This document shows, one piece after another, positions 29,271-38,823 of a stretch of 64,000 nucleotides of DNA. The position numbers and the translations under genes are program-made. Source of the DNA: Candidatus Opimibacter skivensis (GTDB taxonomy: Bacteria > Bacteroidota > Bacteroidia > Chitinophagales > Saprospiraceae); NCBI GenBank assembly GCA_016721905.1, contig JADKHH010000031.1, positions 68,610-132,609 of the forward strand, read 5' to 3'. The notes under the pieces were generated by a model. It worked only from the letters and a program-made list of their open reading frames with translations. It was not told the origin of the DNA and did no database searches. The stretch's first letter is position 1. Each line of letters opens with the position of its first letter.

Positions 29271-31204
29271 ATGCAGTCATTTCTCAAAATTGCCTTTTAT
29301 CAAATACTCTTTCTTGCACCACTAGGATCTATAACCGCCCAGGTCGCAGAAAAAGCAGTTCCCATTTTTGAAAACGGAGAAGCCCAGATCGTTCCCGCTT
29401 TTGAAGATCCTGCCAAATGGATCAGACATGATCTTTGGGTCGAAACCACCTTTGATACAGATGGAGACGGGAAACCGGATAGAATGCACGTGGCCGTGAC
29501 CAGGCCTCAACAAACAGACACGGAAGGACTTAAATTACCCATCGTGTATGGTACCAGTCCATACTTTGCCGGCGTGGCAGAGGATGTGGATGGTTTGTTT
29601 TGGGATGTCAAACATGAACTCGGAGAAACGACACACGAGCGTGTACATCCAGAGGTCATACGAACAGGTGAAAGACCAGTCATTTCAAATGCGCACACGA
29701 AGACATGGGTACCACGAGGATACATTGTCGTTCATTCTTCTTCGCCAGGCACAGGTCTTTCGCAAGGAGCACCTACAGTAGGAGGTGACAATGAATCGCT
29801 GGCCCCTAAAGCTGTCATTGACTGGTTGTGCGGACGTATACCAGGTTATACTACACCCGATGGATTTGAAAAAGTAGAGGCCTATTGGTCCACGGGGAAA
29901 GTAGGAATGACAGGCACCTCATATGAAGGTACGCTCCCTCTGGCTGCAGCTACCACTGGCGTGGAGGGCTTGAAGCCATTATACCTGTTGCTCCAAATAC
30001 CTCCTATTATCACTATTACAGATCAAATGGATTAGTACGTTCACCCGGAGGATATCTGGGAGAGGATATCGATGTGCTCTACGATTTTATCCATAGTGGA
30101 GATGAATCAAAACGCGCGTATAATAATGCAACGGTGCGTGACACAGAAATGAAGAACGGGATGGACAGGATCACGGGTGACTACAATGATTTCTGGGCAG
30201 GACGTGATTACCTGAATGATATGAAACCCATGAAAGCCGCCATGTTGATGTCACATGGCTTTAATGATTGGAATGTCATGCCTGAACATAGCTATCGCAT
30301 ATATGAAGCTGCAAAGGCTAAAGGCCTGCCTGTGCAAATCTACTATCACCAAAATGGACATGGTGGCCCGCCTCCAATGACTATGATGAACAGATGGTTC
30401 ACGCATTATTTACACGGCGTAGATAATGGAGTCGAAAAGGACCCCCGTGCATGGATCGTGCGCGAGAATGACAAACCAGAAAATCCAACCCCCTACAAGG
30501 ATTATCCGAACCCTGATGCATCGATGGTTAAATTCTATATTGAGCCAGGCGCTCCTGAACATGGAAGCCTGCGTACAGAAAAGCAGAAGAAAAAAGGAAC
30601 CGAAAAGCTGGTTGACAATTATTCTTTTAACGGAGCAGCATTAGCACAAGCTGAAATTACCAATCACCGGTTGATGTATGTTACACCGGTATTAACGAAA
30701 GATCTACATATCTCCGGCACCCCAAAAATTACGGTTACCCTCGCGAGCAGTAAGCCAGCAGCCAATCTTTCAGTATGGTTAGTGTCGTTGCCCTGGACCG
30801 AAGGCAGACAAGCAAAGATTACTGATAACATCATCACCCGTGGCTGGGCCGATCCTCAAAACCATAGTTCGATCACCAAAGGCGAACCTTTAGTACCTGG
30901 AAAATTCTATACCGTCACCTTTGACCTTATGCCTGATGATCAGATCATTCCCATGGGAGAGCAAATCGGGTTGATGATCTTTTCGAGTGATAAAGAATTG
31001 GGGGTCATTCGTTGCGCTCCTACTACAATAAAAAAATCGGATAAGAGCGTTGAAAGGCACCCAGTATTTGGTAAGGATAGAATGTCAATATCCGAACATT
31101 CAAAAACCGCAATGCTTCGACTGCCTCACTCACATTCTCGTGCGCCCGCTCAGCACGACGGTTTGGCTTGCCGCAATGAACATATGGGAAAACGCAATAG
31201 GTAA
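29271..31204 (+). CDS. secreted CocE/NonD family hydrolase (X-Pro dipeptidyl-peptidase-like), one frameshift
   Basis: A signal peptide (hydrophobic residues 6-22, cleavage after ITAQ) leads into an S15-type alpha/beta hydrolase. The first frame (to about 29985) holds the nucleophile elbow in GMTGTSYEGTLPLA. The second (30074-31204, read from about 29990) has the acid in MLMSHGFNDWNVMPEHSY, the His in QNGHGGPPP, and then the C-terminal jelly-roll domain (KDLHISGTPKITVTLASS). The full length is about 640 residues. The last 35 residues lose family character and may be read-through into repeat-like DNA. It likely cleaves X-Pro dipeptides or acyl groups in the periplasm. One base shift separates the halves. 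Confidence 0.8.
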
Positions 31205-31309
31205 GCCCTGATATTCAGTAGGGATTACCTATATTTGGTGACGACAATACAAATGTTATCAGCAACCTCAAAAAAAATATAATAGTTTAATCAGCGTTTT
31301 TAAAATATA

Positions 31310-32230
31310 ATGAAAAGAATAATTTATATCCTCGCCTGGTTGTTGCTATGTAACTTATCCAATGCCCAAAAACAAACCTTCTTAACTTCTGACAGTGTTT
31401 CATTATTTATTAATGTAAAAGGAAAAGGCACACCTTGCCTATATATACACGGAGGTCCCGGTTCCGGAAGCTACTGGATGGAAAAGTTTTCTGGAGACAT
31501 TCTGGAAGAACGCTTTCAGATAATTTATCTTGACTTAAGAGGCGTTTGTCGATCTAGCAGTCCATCAGATGGTAATTACACCATGGAACGTATGTTGCAA
31601 GATTTTGAAGAAATCAGAAACCATTTAGGAATTCATAATTGGATTATAATGGGACATTCCTTCTCAGGAACAATGGTAACCGAATATGCATACCGACATC
31701 CAGATGTTATAAGTGCCATTCTGATGTTTAATTGCTCTTTATATTTGAATGAAAGCATTACCCAGAGCTGGATACCAAAAGCAACCGAACTATTAGGACT
31801 TCAAGCTGAGACCTTTTACAAAAGTGATACTATCCCTGTGAATGATAAATTACAACGACTATTTTCTTTACTTAATGAAAATGATATAATGTGGAAATTG
31901 GCCTATTCCACCAAAGAAAATGAAAGAATAATGAACGAAAGTTTTAGTGAAATTCCGAATTGGAATCATGACTTTGCCGGTATTGGAATGAGCCATCCTG
32001 ATTACCAAAAAAACTTCAAGACACATACTAATGCCATTAAAACGCCTGTATTATTTTTTTATGGTAAATACGATTGGACAATTGGTCCGAAACATTATAA
32101 AGGCGTTAATTTTCCCAATATGTATCTCTGGAAAAGCAAAGGCGGACATATGCCTTTTATGGAAAATAAAAAAGATGTAGAAAAATCCCTTGATAGATTT
32201 TCTAAAAAAATTCAAAGAATAAGGGTATGA
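31310..32230 (+). CDS. secreted alpha/beta hydrolase, prolyl-iminopeptidase-like (S33)
   Basis: A 306-residue intact protein with a signal peptide (cleavage after SNAQ, residue 19). The core starts PCLYIHGGPGSGSYW, the oxyanion HGGPGSG of S33 peptidases, followed by YLDLRGVCRSS and the nucleophile in WIIMGHSFSGTMVTEYAYRH. The acid is probably in FFYGKYDWTIG and the His in SKGGHMPFME. It is likely an aminopeptidase or related hydrolase in the envelope. The stop codon is built into a terminator hairpin. It starts 105 bases after the CocE gene and has its own unstructured leader. Confidence 0.8.
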   Translation: MKRIIYILAWLLLCNLSNAQKQTFLTSDSVSLFINVKGKGTPCLYIHGGPGSGSYWMEKFSGDILEERFQIIYLDLRGVCRSSSPSDGNYTMERMLQDFEEIRNHLGIHNWIIMGHSFSGTMVTEYAYRHPDVISAILMFNCSLYLNESITQSWIPKATELLGLQAETFYKSDTIPVNDKLQRLFSLLNENDIMWKLAYSTKENERIMNESFSEIPNWNHDFAGIGMSHPDYQKNFKTHTNAIKTPVLFFYGKYDWTIGPKHYKGVNFPNMYLWKSKGGHMPFMENKKDVEKSLDRFSKKIQRIRV

Positions 32231-32251
32231 AAAATTGCTTTTTCATACCCT
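32222..32251 (+). terminator. terminator overlapping the S33 hydrolase stop codon
   Basis: The arms AGGGTATGAAAAA (32222-32234) and TTTTTCATACCCT (32239-32251) are exactly complementary around a TTGC loop. The stop codon TGA lies inside the left arm. There is no long U tract after the hairpin, so it may work in either direction or with a weak tail. Confidence 0.75.
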
Positions 32252-32445
32252 TCATAGCAGCATGTGAAAACAATACTATTTGGAATTATCAAGCTTAAAT
32301 ACCACCAAGAACACAACAATTATAAAGCCACAATTAAGCTTTGGTTTTAAAATTATTGGACACCGGGCTGAAATGAAAGATTAAACAAAACTTCGAAAGG
32401 CTTCGTAAATTTGTTGGTGCTGATTTATAAGAAACGGGGTCTGCC

Positions 32446-32513
32446 GATAGCATTGGATGCTCATAAGCAGGGCTATCTACATTGAAAATGAAAACGTAAA
32501 TTTGAAAGATAAG
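32446..32513 (+). repeat. dispersed intergenic repeat, copy 2 (partial)
   Basis: It has GGATGCTCATAAGCAGGGCT and GAAAATGAAAACGTAAATTT, in the same order and orientation as at 10651-10751 and 52078-52179, but the downstream third is missing. It lies between a terminator and an unrelated secreted-protein gene. Confidence 0.65.
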
Positions 32514-32607
32514 TAACTGGGCACAGTTTGGCAGATATGAATCCCGCCGACGTAAGGCCCCGATCGTTACCGTAAATAAGTAATTTTAATAATAAAACCT
32601 GAACCAA

Positions 32608-33366
32608 ATGGCTTTACCCAAAATACCCGCCGTCACCATTTCAGCCCTTCTTGTATTCTTCCTTTTACCCGTCACGGCCGGCGCCCAGTACTTCGGCGCA
32701 CGCTATGTCTCCGAAAAGGAAGGGAGCAGATTTGTATATTATTGTCTTCGGACGGATGAGGGCAAGATCTACCAGCGTTTTGAGGATTGGGTCCAAAAGG
32801 CAAAGGAAGAAAAGGGCTATTCGGTGTTGACCATGGACAGCATGATTCAAATCATTGCTTTCGATCCGGAAACAAGAACCAGCTTACATTTAAATTATAT
32901 TTTTGGACACAGAAATGTAGTCGGTATATATGAAGATTCCATTCAGTTTTATGTTAATGGAGTGGATAGCACGCAGATTCGACCCATTTCCATGGATAGC
33001 GTGGAAATTATGTGGCTTTCTGATACGGATTCAGATTTCCTGGGAAAGGGTTCCCGATATCCTGTACACCAGACCATTGTATTGAACGATACGAGCCTTC
33101 CCGCTATTCACCCCATTAACATCAAGTGTCCGGAGATCAGGCACCTGCCTTCGGCAATAATCACCGGAAATACTACCTGGCGCCTGGATGACGTGTTCTA
33201 CGACAAGGACCGGATCGATGGAATGCTCTCTGTCCTCTACCGGGATGACTTCCATCCTTCCACCGAGGCTGATTTTAACAAGATGCTAGCGATGAGTGGC
33301 ATGAACAAACAAGAGTGGTGGGCATATATCCGGAAGATGGCTGAAGAAAAGGAGCAAAAAAAGTAA
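32608..33366 (+). CDS. secreted hypothetical protein
   Basis: A 252-residue intact protein. A strong signal peptide (MALPKIPAVTISALLVFF, cleavage near VTAGAQ) is followed by beta-rich sequence with no familiar motif; ICLRTDEGKI-like and FYVNGVDSTQI stretches suggest a sandwich. The C-terminal 50 residues are helical and charged (FNKMLAMSGMNKQEWWAYIR). I do not recognise a family and find no catalytic motif. It stands alone before the Arr gene, with about 290 bases between. Confidence 0.5.
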   Translation: MALPKIPAVTISALLVFFLLPVTAGAQYFGARYVSEKEGSRFVYYCLRTDEGKIYQRFEDWVQKAKEEKGYSVLTMDSMIQIIAFDPETRTSLHLNYIFGHRNVVGIYEDSIQFYVNGVDSTQIRPISMDSVEIMWLSDTDSDFLGKGSRYPVHQTIVLNDTSLPAIHPINIKCPEIRHLPSAIITGNTTWRLDDVFYDKDRIDGMLSVLYRDDFHPSTEADFNKMLAMSGMNKQEWWAYIRKMAEEKEQKK

Positions 33367-33659
33367 GGGCAGTTGAAATTCCATTTATTCAGCATGGCTT
33401 AACGCAATCTGCATACCTGTGCGCACCAATACGCGTCAGATGCATCTTGTCCTGGTTACTTATCCAATCAGGGAAAGATTTATCAGGAAAGCACAAATAA
33501 TGATGATTCTATATCCAGTGCTCCTCCGATAACATTGGCTTCACACCATGGCGGATATGACTAAATCTCTTGCCTTCTACCTTAATAAAGATTATGCTAT
33601 CTTGAAGTTGATAACCAGGAGCGCCACCTCGTAAAACTCTGGTCGATATACACAATTGA

Positions 33660-34106
33660 ATGGAACAAACTCAAAACGAACAGATACCAAAAGGACCATG
33701 CGCGACACCTTTCGCACAGACATATTTTCACGGGACAAAGGCAGGTCTGAAAGTTGGCGACTTCATTGAAGTTGGAAACAACTCACACTATGGACAAAGG
33801 AAAAATGCGAAATACATTTTCCTGACAGCGACACTTGATGCTGCCATTTGGGGAGCAGAACTTGCTGTTGGTGAAGGACGAGAAAGGATTTATTTAGTAG
33901 AGCCAACCGGACCCATTGAAGATGACCCTGACCTGACGGACAAGAAGTTTCCAGGTAATCCGACAAAATCGTACCGTTCGACCCAGCCCTTTAAAGTTGT
34001 AGGAGAAATTTCTGTTTGGCAGGGACACCCTGCCGGGCAAGTGATGGCAATGAAAGACGCATTGGCAAAACTTAAAGAACAAAGAATTAACTCTCTTAAT
34101 GACTAA
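33660..34106 (+). CDS. arr: Arr family rifampin ADP-ribosyltransferase
   Basis: A 148-residue intact enzyme, the normal length for Arr. The family-defining stretches are all present: TYFHGTKAGLKVGDFI at the start, FLTATLDAAIWGAELAVGEG in the middle, IYLVEPTGPIEDDPDLTDKK next, and PTKSYRSTQPFKVVGEI near the end. Arr transfers ADP-ribose from NAD+ to a hydroxyl of rifamycins and so inactivates them. The gene stands alone with no mobile-element gene directly beside it, so it may be a chromosomal Bacteroidota homologue. Whether it confers resistance here cannot be told from sequence. Confidence 0.9.
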   Translation: MEQTQNEQIPKGPCATPFAQTYFHGTKAGLKVGDFIEVGNNSHYGQRKNAKYIFLTATLDAAIWGAELAVGEGRERIYLVEPTGPIEDDPDLTDKKFPGNPTKSYRSTQPFKVVGEISVWQGHPAGQVMAMKDALAKLKEQRINSLND

Positions 34107-34287
34107 ACTCATTGGAGAAGTGGTTCAGTTTGGGGACGTGCCACCACCATCGGGTAGCTTAGGCGTTACCTGCATCCCTAAATCCCGATGAAAGATAGTA
34201 CCTACCCAGACATGTTGCCCATATCCCAATTTTGTTCCAAACAACTGGACCAAATAGGGGATAATTTGTACTTTGGGCATCTCCTTT

Positions 34288-34506
34288 ATGAAGATGCTAT
34301 TGCTATATAGTTTTCTACGTTCAACTGTATGCGCTTTCGCGCAGCAGGAATATACCTTCAGCAATTGCACCTTGGTTCAGGGACTGTCATCCGGCACTAT
34401 CCGGCTTCCTTATAAGGATACAACTAGATACATATGGCATACGGGTGAAGAAGGTGTTTCCCGGTTTGATGGGTATACCTTAAATAATAGAGACCTATAT
34501 AAATAA
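34288..34506 (+). pseudogene. remnant of a propeller-type two-component sensor
   Basis: From ATG 34288 a signal peptide (MKMLLLYSFLRSTVCAFAQ) is followed by CTLVQGLSSGTIRLPYKDT and IWHTGEEGVSRFDGYTL, the first blade sequence of Reg_prop-type hybrid sensors, whose proteins normally run past 1000 residues. The frame stops at 34506, seven bases before the first TPR-kinase gene. It is a truncated 5' end of a sensor gene, or a gene whose remainder was replaced by the kinase gene. Confidence 0.6.
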
Positions 34507-34513
34507 ACAGTTT

Positions 34514-36475
34514 ATGAAAAAAATACTTTCCCTGGTTTCCATATTGTTCGCCTTTCAGAACTATTCATTTTCGCAAGACCAAAACCTTATTGACTCTTTA
34601 GAAACCCAACTCAAAAATCACAACCAGAATAAAACAGAGATAGAAATAAATTCTCCATCGCTGTATGACACTACTGCCGCAAAACTTTTATGTCGTCTCT
34701 CCTTTGAATACAGAGGCAATAACCCTGACAAGGCAATGGAGTATGCTCATCAAAGCCTTGCTTTATCTGAACAGATCGGTTATAAAAAAGGAATGCTCAT
34801 TGCGTATTCCCATATGGGGATCATTTCAGCAATGACAGGAGATAATTTGCCTGCTCTGGAGTACAATAAGAAAGTATTGGACATAGGATTGGAAATTAAT
34901 GACAAAAAGGGCATGGCACATGCGTACAACACTATCGGCATTATTTATTACAACCAAAGTAATTATCCCGAAGCCCTGAAGAATTATCTCGCCAGCTTAA
35001 AAATTAAGGAAGAAATCGGGGACAAACCTGGCATCGCCAATGCGTACGGCAACCTCGGAAATATTTATTCCAGTCAAGGCAATTATCCCGAAGCACTGAA
35101 GAGTTATACTGCCAGCTTAAAAATGCACGAAGAAATCAATGATAAATATGGCATAGGTGATAATTATAACAACATCGGAGCTACATATCATGACCTGCAC
35201 AATTATCCGGAAGCATTGAAGCATTATTTTCTTGCCTTACATATAAAACAAGAAATCAGGGATGTAAGAGGAATCGCAGATGCCTATCACGCCATCGGAA
35301 AGAGTTATCTATCGGAAGGCAATTATCCTGAAGCTTTGCAGAATCAGTTCGCTGCTTTAAAAGTACAGGAAGAAATCGATGACCAATACAGCATCGCTTT
35401 TACGTGCATTGCCATCGGAGATAGTTATTTCGGGCAAAGGAAATACACTGATGCTTACGCCTATTATAATAAAGCATTGTTCATGGCAAAAGAGCTTGGG
35501 GGATTGGATTTAATCAAGTCCTCCTATAGTGGCCTTGCCATAGTGGACAGTGCACGGGGCAACTTTATGAAATCATTGGAGCATTATAAACTCTACATCA
35601 CTTACCGCGACAGCACTACCAATACTGAAAACACTGAGAAAATGGTTGCGCTGCAAATGAATTACGATTTCGGCAAGAAGCAGGATTCGCTCAATGTGGT
35701 GCAGGCCAAAAAGGATCTTGCTACGCAAAAGGAATTGAATAAACAAATACTCGTTCGCAATGGATTTATAGGCGGCACTATTCTGTTTTTGTTGCTTGCA
35801 AGCGCTGTCATCCGGTTCTACATTGACAGGATGCAGCGCAACCGGAAGAAGCAAATGGAAGCCGTAAGGGCACGCATCAGCCGCGATTTGCATGACGATA
35901 TGGGATCCACCTTGCAGAGCATTTCCGTCATGAGCGAGATTGCCCGCATCAAATCAACATCGGACAGCAGTCAGGAATCCATCCCGTTTCTCGAAAAAAT
36001 AGGAAGTGCTTCACGCGAGATGGTGGATAAAATGAATGATATCGTGTGGGCCGTTAATCCGCAGAATGACGATTTCGAAAACATCATACTTCACATGCGT
36101 GCATACGGTGGTGAACTGCTTGCCGGAAAGGATATAGCCCTGCATTTCAAGGCGGATAGTGGATTAAATAGCATCTCGCTTTCGATGGAAAAGCGGAGAT
36201 CATTTTTCCTGATGTATAAGGAAGCATTAAACAATGCATTCAAATACTCCGGCGCCCAAAATGTGAACGTGGACATCTCCAGGACCAACCATACCTTATC
36301 ATTAGTGGTGGAAGACGATGGCGTAGGATTCAATATGAATGAAGACCGTTTAAAAACAGGGGGCAACGGATTGAAAAACATGAAGACCCGGGCCGCTGAA
36401 ATGAATGGGATCATTTCAATTACCTCAGCACCTGGACAGGGAACAAGGGTGAGCCTCACGGTGAACCTCAAATAA
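34514..36475 (+). CDS. TPR-containing sensor histidine kinase 1
   Basis: A 653-residue intact protein. After a signal peptide (cleavage near FSQD) come about eight TPR-like units of 40 residues (NYPEALKNYLASLKIKEEIG, NYPEALKSYTASLKMHEEIN), so the sensor part lies in the periplasm. A membrane helix near residue 413-435 leads to the cytoplasmic kinase: the HisKA_3-type H-box ARISRDLHDDMGSTL (His near 456), an N-box-like KEALNNAFKYS near 568 and the G-box VEDDGVGF/GGNGLKNM near 598. It should phosphorylate a LuxR-type regulator, most likely that at 38824. A near-copy follows. The TPRs probably sense a peptide or partner protein. Confidence 0.9.
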   Translation: MKKILSLVSILFAFQNYSFSQDQNLIDSLETQLKNHNQNKTEIEINSPSLYDTTAAKLLCRLSFEYRGNNPDKAMEYAHQSLALSEQIGYKKGMLIAYSHMGIISAMTGDNLPALEYNKKVLDIGLEINDKKGMAHAYNTIGIIYYNQSNYPEALKNYLASLKIKEEIGDKPGIANAYGNLGNIYSSQGNYPEALKSYTASLKMHEEINDKYGIGDNYNNIGATYHDLHNYPEALKHYFLALHIKQEIRDVRGIADAYHAIGKSYLSEGNYPEALQNQFAALKVQEEIDDQYSIAFTCIAIGDSYFGQRKYTDAYAYYNKALFMAKELGGLDLIKSSYSGLAIVDSARGNFMKSLEHYKLYITYRDSTTNTENTEKMVALQMNYDFGKKQDSLNVVQAKKDLATQKELNKQILVRNGFIGGTILFLLLASAVIRFYIDRMQRNRKKQMEAVRARISRDLHDDMGSTLQSISVMSEIARIKSTSDSSQESIPFLEKIGSASREMVDKMNDIVWAVNPQNDDFENIILHMRAYGGELLAGKDIALHFKADSGLNSISLSMEKRRSFFLMYKEALNNAFKYSGAQNVNVDISRTNHTLSLVVEDDGVGFNMNEDRLKTGGNGLKNMKTRAAEMNGIISITSAPGQGTRVSLTVNLK

Positions 36476-36513
36476 CGAACACTTGGGAAAATGCTGAAAG
36501 AAACTGATATATA

Positions 36514-36612
36514 GGGCACCTCAAGTAAACTAATTTGGAAAAATGAACTACTTTGATTGTCAACGTATTTTGCAAATTTTAACCTCAACAATGTTAGTTA
36601 TTCGAAGCGCCC
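36514..36612. mobile_element. MITE copy between the two kinase genes
   Basis: A 99-base element with GGGCACCTCAAGTAA at its left and TTATTCGAAGCGCCC at its right end, the same length and ends as the elements at 44981-45079 and 45091-45189, with more divergence. The flanks TATA and TAAA are a possible diverged 4-base duplication. The inner part shares TTGATTGTCAACGTATT with the other copies. No frame is present, so any movement would need a transposase supplied elsewhere. Confidence 0.7.
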
Positions 36613-36653
36613 TAAACAAAAACAAATAAATAAGAAGCATAAAGCAGTAGGAT

Positions 36654-38621
36654 ATGAAAAAAATACTTTCCCTGGTTTCCATAATGTTCGCATTCCAGAA
36701 CTTTTCCTTTTCGCAAAACCAAATCTTCATTGATTCGCTCAAAACCCAACTCAAATACTTTAACGCAAAAAAGGCAGAGTTGGACGTAAAATCTCCATCG
36801 CTGTACGACACTACAGCCGCAGACATTTTATCTGAACTCTCTGCTGAATATTGGCACAGTAATCCTGATACAGCCCTGTATTACGCCAATCAGTCCCTGA
36901 CGCTATCGGAACAAATAGGGGATGCAACGGGAATAGGCAAGGCTTATAACAGTATGGCGGTCACTTATTTTGTGAAATCAGATTACTTATCTGCTTTAGA
37001 ATTTTATAAAAAAGCATTGAAGAAAACTGAAGAAAGCGGAAACAAAATGAATACTGCGGCCACGTTTAACAACCTCGGAGTTGTTTATCAATACATGGGC
37101 AATTACCCCGAAGCACTGCAAAGTTATTTTGCGTGTTTAAAAACATTTGAAGAAATAGGAGATAAAAATAGCATTGCAACTATCTATACCAACATCGGAC
37201 TTGTGTATACAAAACAAGAAAATTTCCCGGAAGCACTAAAAAATCAGATGGCTGCTGTAAAAATATTTGAAGAAACCGGGAATAAAAAGGGAATGGTAAG
37301 CGCGTATAACAATATCGGAATGGCTTATACGGATCAAGGCATTTACCTTGACAAGGCGTTGGAAAATTATTTTGCCTCTGTGAAATTATGCGAAGAGCTG
37401 GGAGATAAGAATAACCTTGCCAATGCTTATGGCAACATTGGACTTGTGTACAGAAAGCAAGGCAAGTACTCCGAGGCGATGAAATATTATTCTTCCTCCC
37501 TGAAATTAAGGGAAGAAATTGGAAGTAAAGATGGCCTTGTGATTTGCTGTATAGGTATTGGCCTCGTCAAATTAAAAACGCTTGAACCAAAGGAAGGGAA
37601 GGACTGGCTTCTAAAAGGAATGCGGATAGCTAAAGAAATTGAAGCGGTACCCCATATAAAAGATATTTATTCACTTTTAGCTAAAGCTGACAGCACGCTT
37701 GGAAATTTCAAAGGCGCTTATGAAAATTATAAATCATATATCTTCTACCGCGACAGCATTGAGAGTAGGGAACACACCAAGAAAACAGTGGCGCTGCAAA
37801 TGAATTACGATTTCAGCAAGAAGCAGGATTCCCTCAATTTGGTGCAGGCCAAAAAGGATCTTGCTGCGCAAAAGGAATTGAATAAACAAATACTCGTTCG
37901 CAACGGATTTATAGGCGGCACTATTCTGTTTTTGTTGCTTGCAGGCGCTGTCATCCGATTCTACATGGACAGGATGCAACGCAACCGGAAGAAGCAGATG
38001 GAAGCCGTAAGGGCACGCATCAGCCGCGATTTGCATGATGATATGGGCAGCACCCTGCAGAGTATTTCTGTCATGAGTGAGATTGTACGTATGAAATCAA
38101 CATCGGACAGCAGTCAGGAATCTATCCCGATTCTCGAAAAAATAGGAAGTGCTTCGCGCGAGATGGTGGATAAAATGAATGATATCGTATGGGCCGTTAG
38201 TCCTCAGAATGACGATTTTGAAAATATCATCCTTCATATGCGTGCATACGGTGGTGAAATACTTGCCGGAAAAGATATAACCCTGCATTTCAAATCGGAT
38301 AGTGGATTAAACAACATAACGCTTTCGATGGAAAAGCGGAAATCATTTTTCCTGGTGTATAAGGAAGCATTAAACAATGCGTTCAAATACTCCGGCGCCC
38401 AAAATGTGAACGTAGAAATCTCCAGGACCAATCATACCTTATCATTAGTGGTGGAAGACGATGGCGTAGGATTCAATATGAATGAAGACCGATTAAAAAC
38501 AGGAGGTAACGGATTGAAAAACATGAAGACCAGAGCCGCTGAAATGAATGGCAGCATTTCAATTACCTCCGCACCCGGTGAAGGAACAAAGGTGAGCCTT
38601 ACGGTGAATCTGAGTAAATAA
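36654..38621 (+). CDS. TPR-containing sensor histidine kinase 2 (paralogue)
   Basis: A 655-residue intact paralogue of the kinase encoded at 34514. The first 20 residues and everything from MNYDF near residue 386 to the end are almost identical, with about 20 mismatches in about 275 residues by eye, including the H-box (His near 456) and ATP-binding motifs. The TPR sensor part is clearly more divergent (units such as NYPEALQSYFACLKTFEEIG). This pattern fits a tandem duplication with the sensor diverging or replaced and the kinase kept alike. It should act on the same response regulator, with a different input. A MITE lies in the 178-base gap between the two. Confidence 0.9.
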   Translation: MKKILSLVSIMFAFQNFSFSQNQIFIDSLKTQLKYFNAKKAELDVKSPSLYDTTAADILSELSAEYWHSNPDTALYYANQSLTLSEQIGDATGIGKAYNSMAVTYFVKSDYLSALEFYKKALKKTEESGNKMNTAATFNNLGVVYQYMGNYPEALQSYFACLKTFEEIGDKNSIATIYTNIGLVYTKQENFPEALKNQMAAVKIFEETGNKKGMVSAYNNIGMAYTDQGIYLDKALENYFASVKLCEELGDKNNLANAYGNIGLVYRKQGKYSEAMKYYSSSLKLREEIGSKDGLVICCIGIGLVKLKTLEPKEGKDWLLKGMRIAKEIEAVPHIKDIYSLLAKADSTLGNFKGAYENYKSYIFYRDSIESREHTKKTVALQMNYDFSKKQDSLNLVQAKKDLAAQKELNKQILVRNGFIGGTILFLLLAGAVIRFYMDRMQRNRKKQMEAVRARISRDLHDDMGSTLQSISVMSEIVRMKSTSDSSQESIPILEKIGSASREMVDKMNDIVWAVSPQNDDFENIILHMRAYGGEILAGKDITLHFKSDSGLNNITLSMEKRKSFFLVYKEALNNAFKYSGAQNVNVEISRTNHTLSLVVEDDGVGFNMNEDRLKTGGNGLKNMKTRAAEMNGSISITSAPGEGTKVSLTVNLSK

Positions 38622-38622
38622 A

Positions 38623-38760
38623 TGTGAGTTGTGAGCTGTGAGTTGTGAGTTGTGAGTTGTGAGCTGTGAGTTGTGAGTGGTCAGTGAGTAGTAAGTAGAG
38701 ATCAGTTAAAATCTGATAGGTCAAAATACTCACAATTGACAACTCACAACTCACAATTAA
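38623..38760. repeat. GTGAGTT simple repeat with an inverted arm
   Basis: About 60 bases of imperfect TTGTGAGTTGTGAGC units (38623-38685) and, from 38729, the complementary CTCACAATTGACAACTCACA. The two arms could form an extended hairpin between the kinase gene and the response-regulator promoter. The same unit occurs at 5521-5580. Its short, irregular period excludes a CRISPR array. Confidence 0.6.
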
Positions 38761-38806
38761 CTACTCAAAACAGGTAGTCCCTTCTCCCAAACATAGTATA
38801 CTTTTA
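38760..38806 (+). promoter_or_regulatory. palindromic operator and -7 box before the response regulator gene
   Basis: ACTACTCAAAACAGGTAGT (38760-38778) fits the 19-base palindrome found at two other promoters. Twenty bases later TACTTTTA (38799-38806) matches the Bacteroidota -7 consensus TAnnTTTG at all but the last base. The response-regulator ATG is at 38824, so transcription would start just upstream of it. The arrangement suggests autoregulation. Confidence 0.65.
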
Positions 38807-38823
38807 CATCCGTAATATATGAT

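Noticed and set aside
33660..34106. Arr gene as part of an integron cassette
   Set aside because: No attC-like inverted site, integrase or other cassette is visible on either side.
38623..38760. Possible CRISPR array
   Set aside because: The units are 7-16 bases, imperfect and without unique spacers, so this is a simple repeat.
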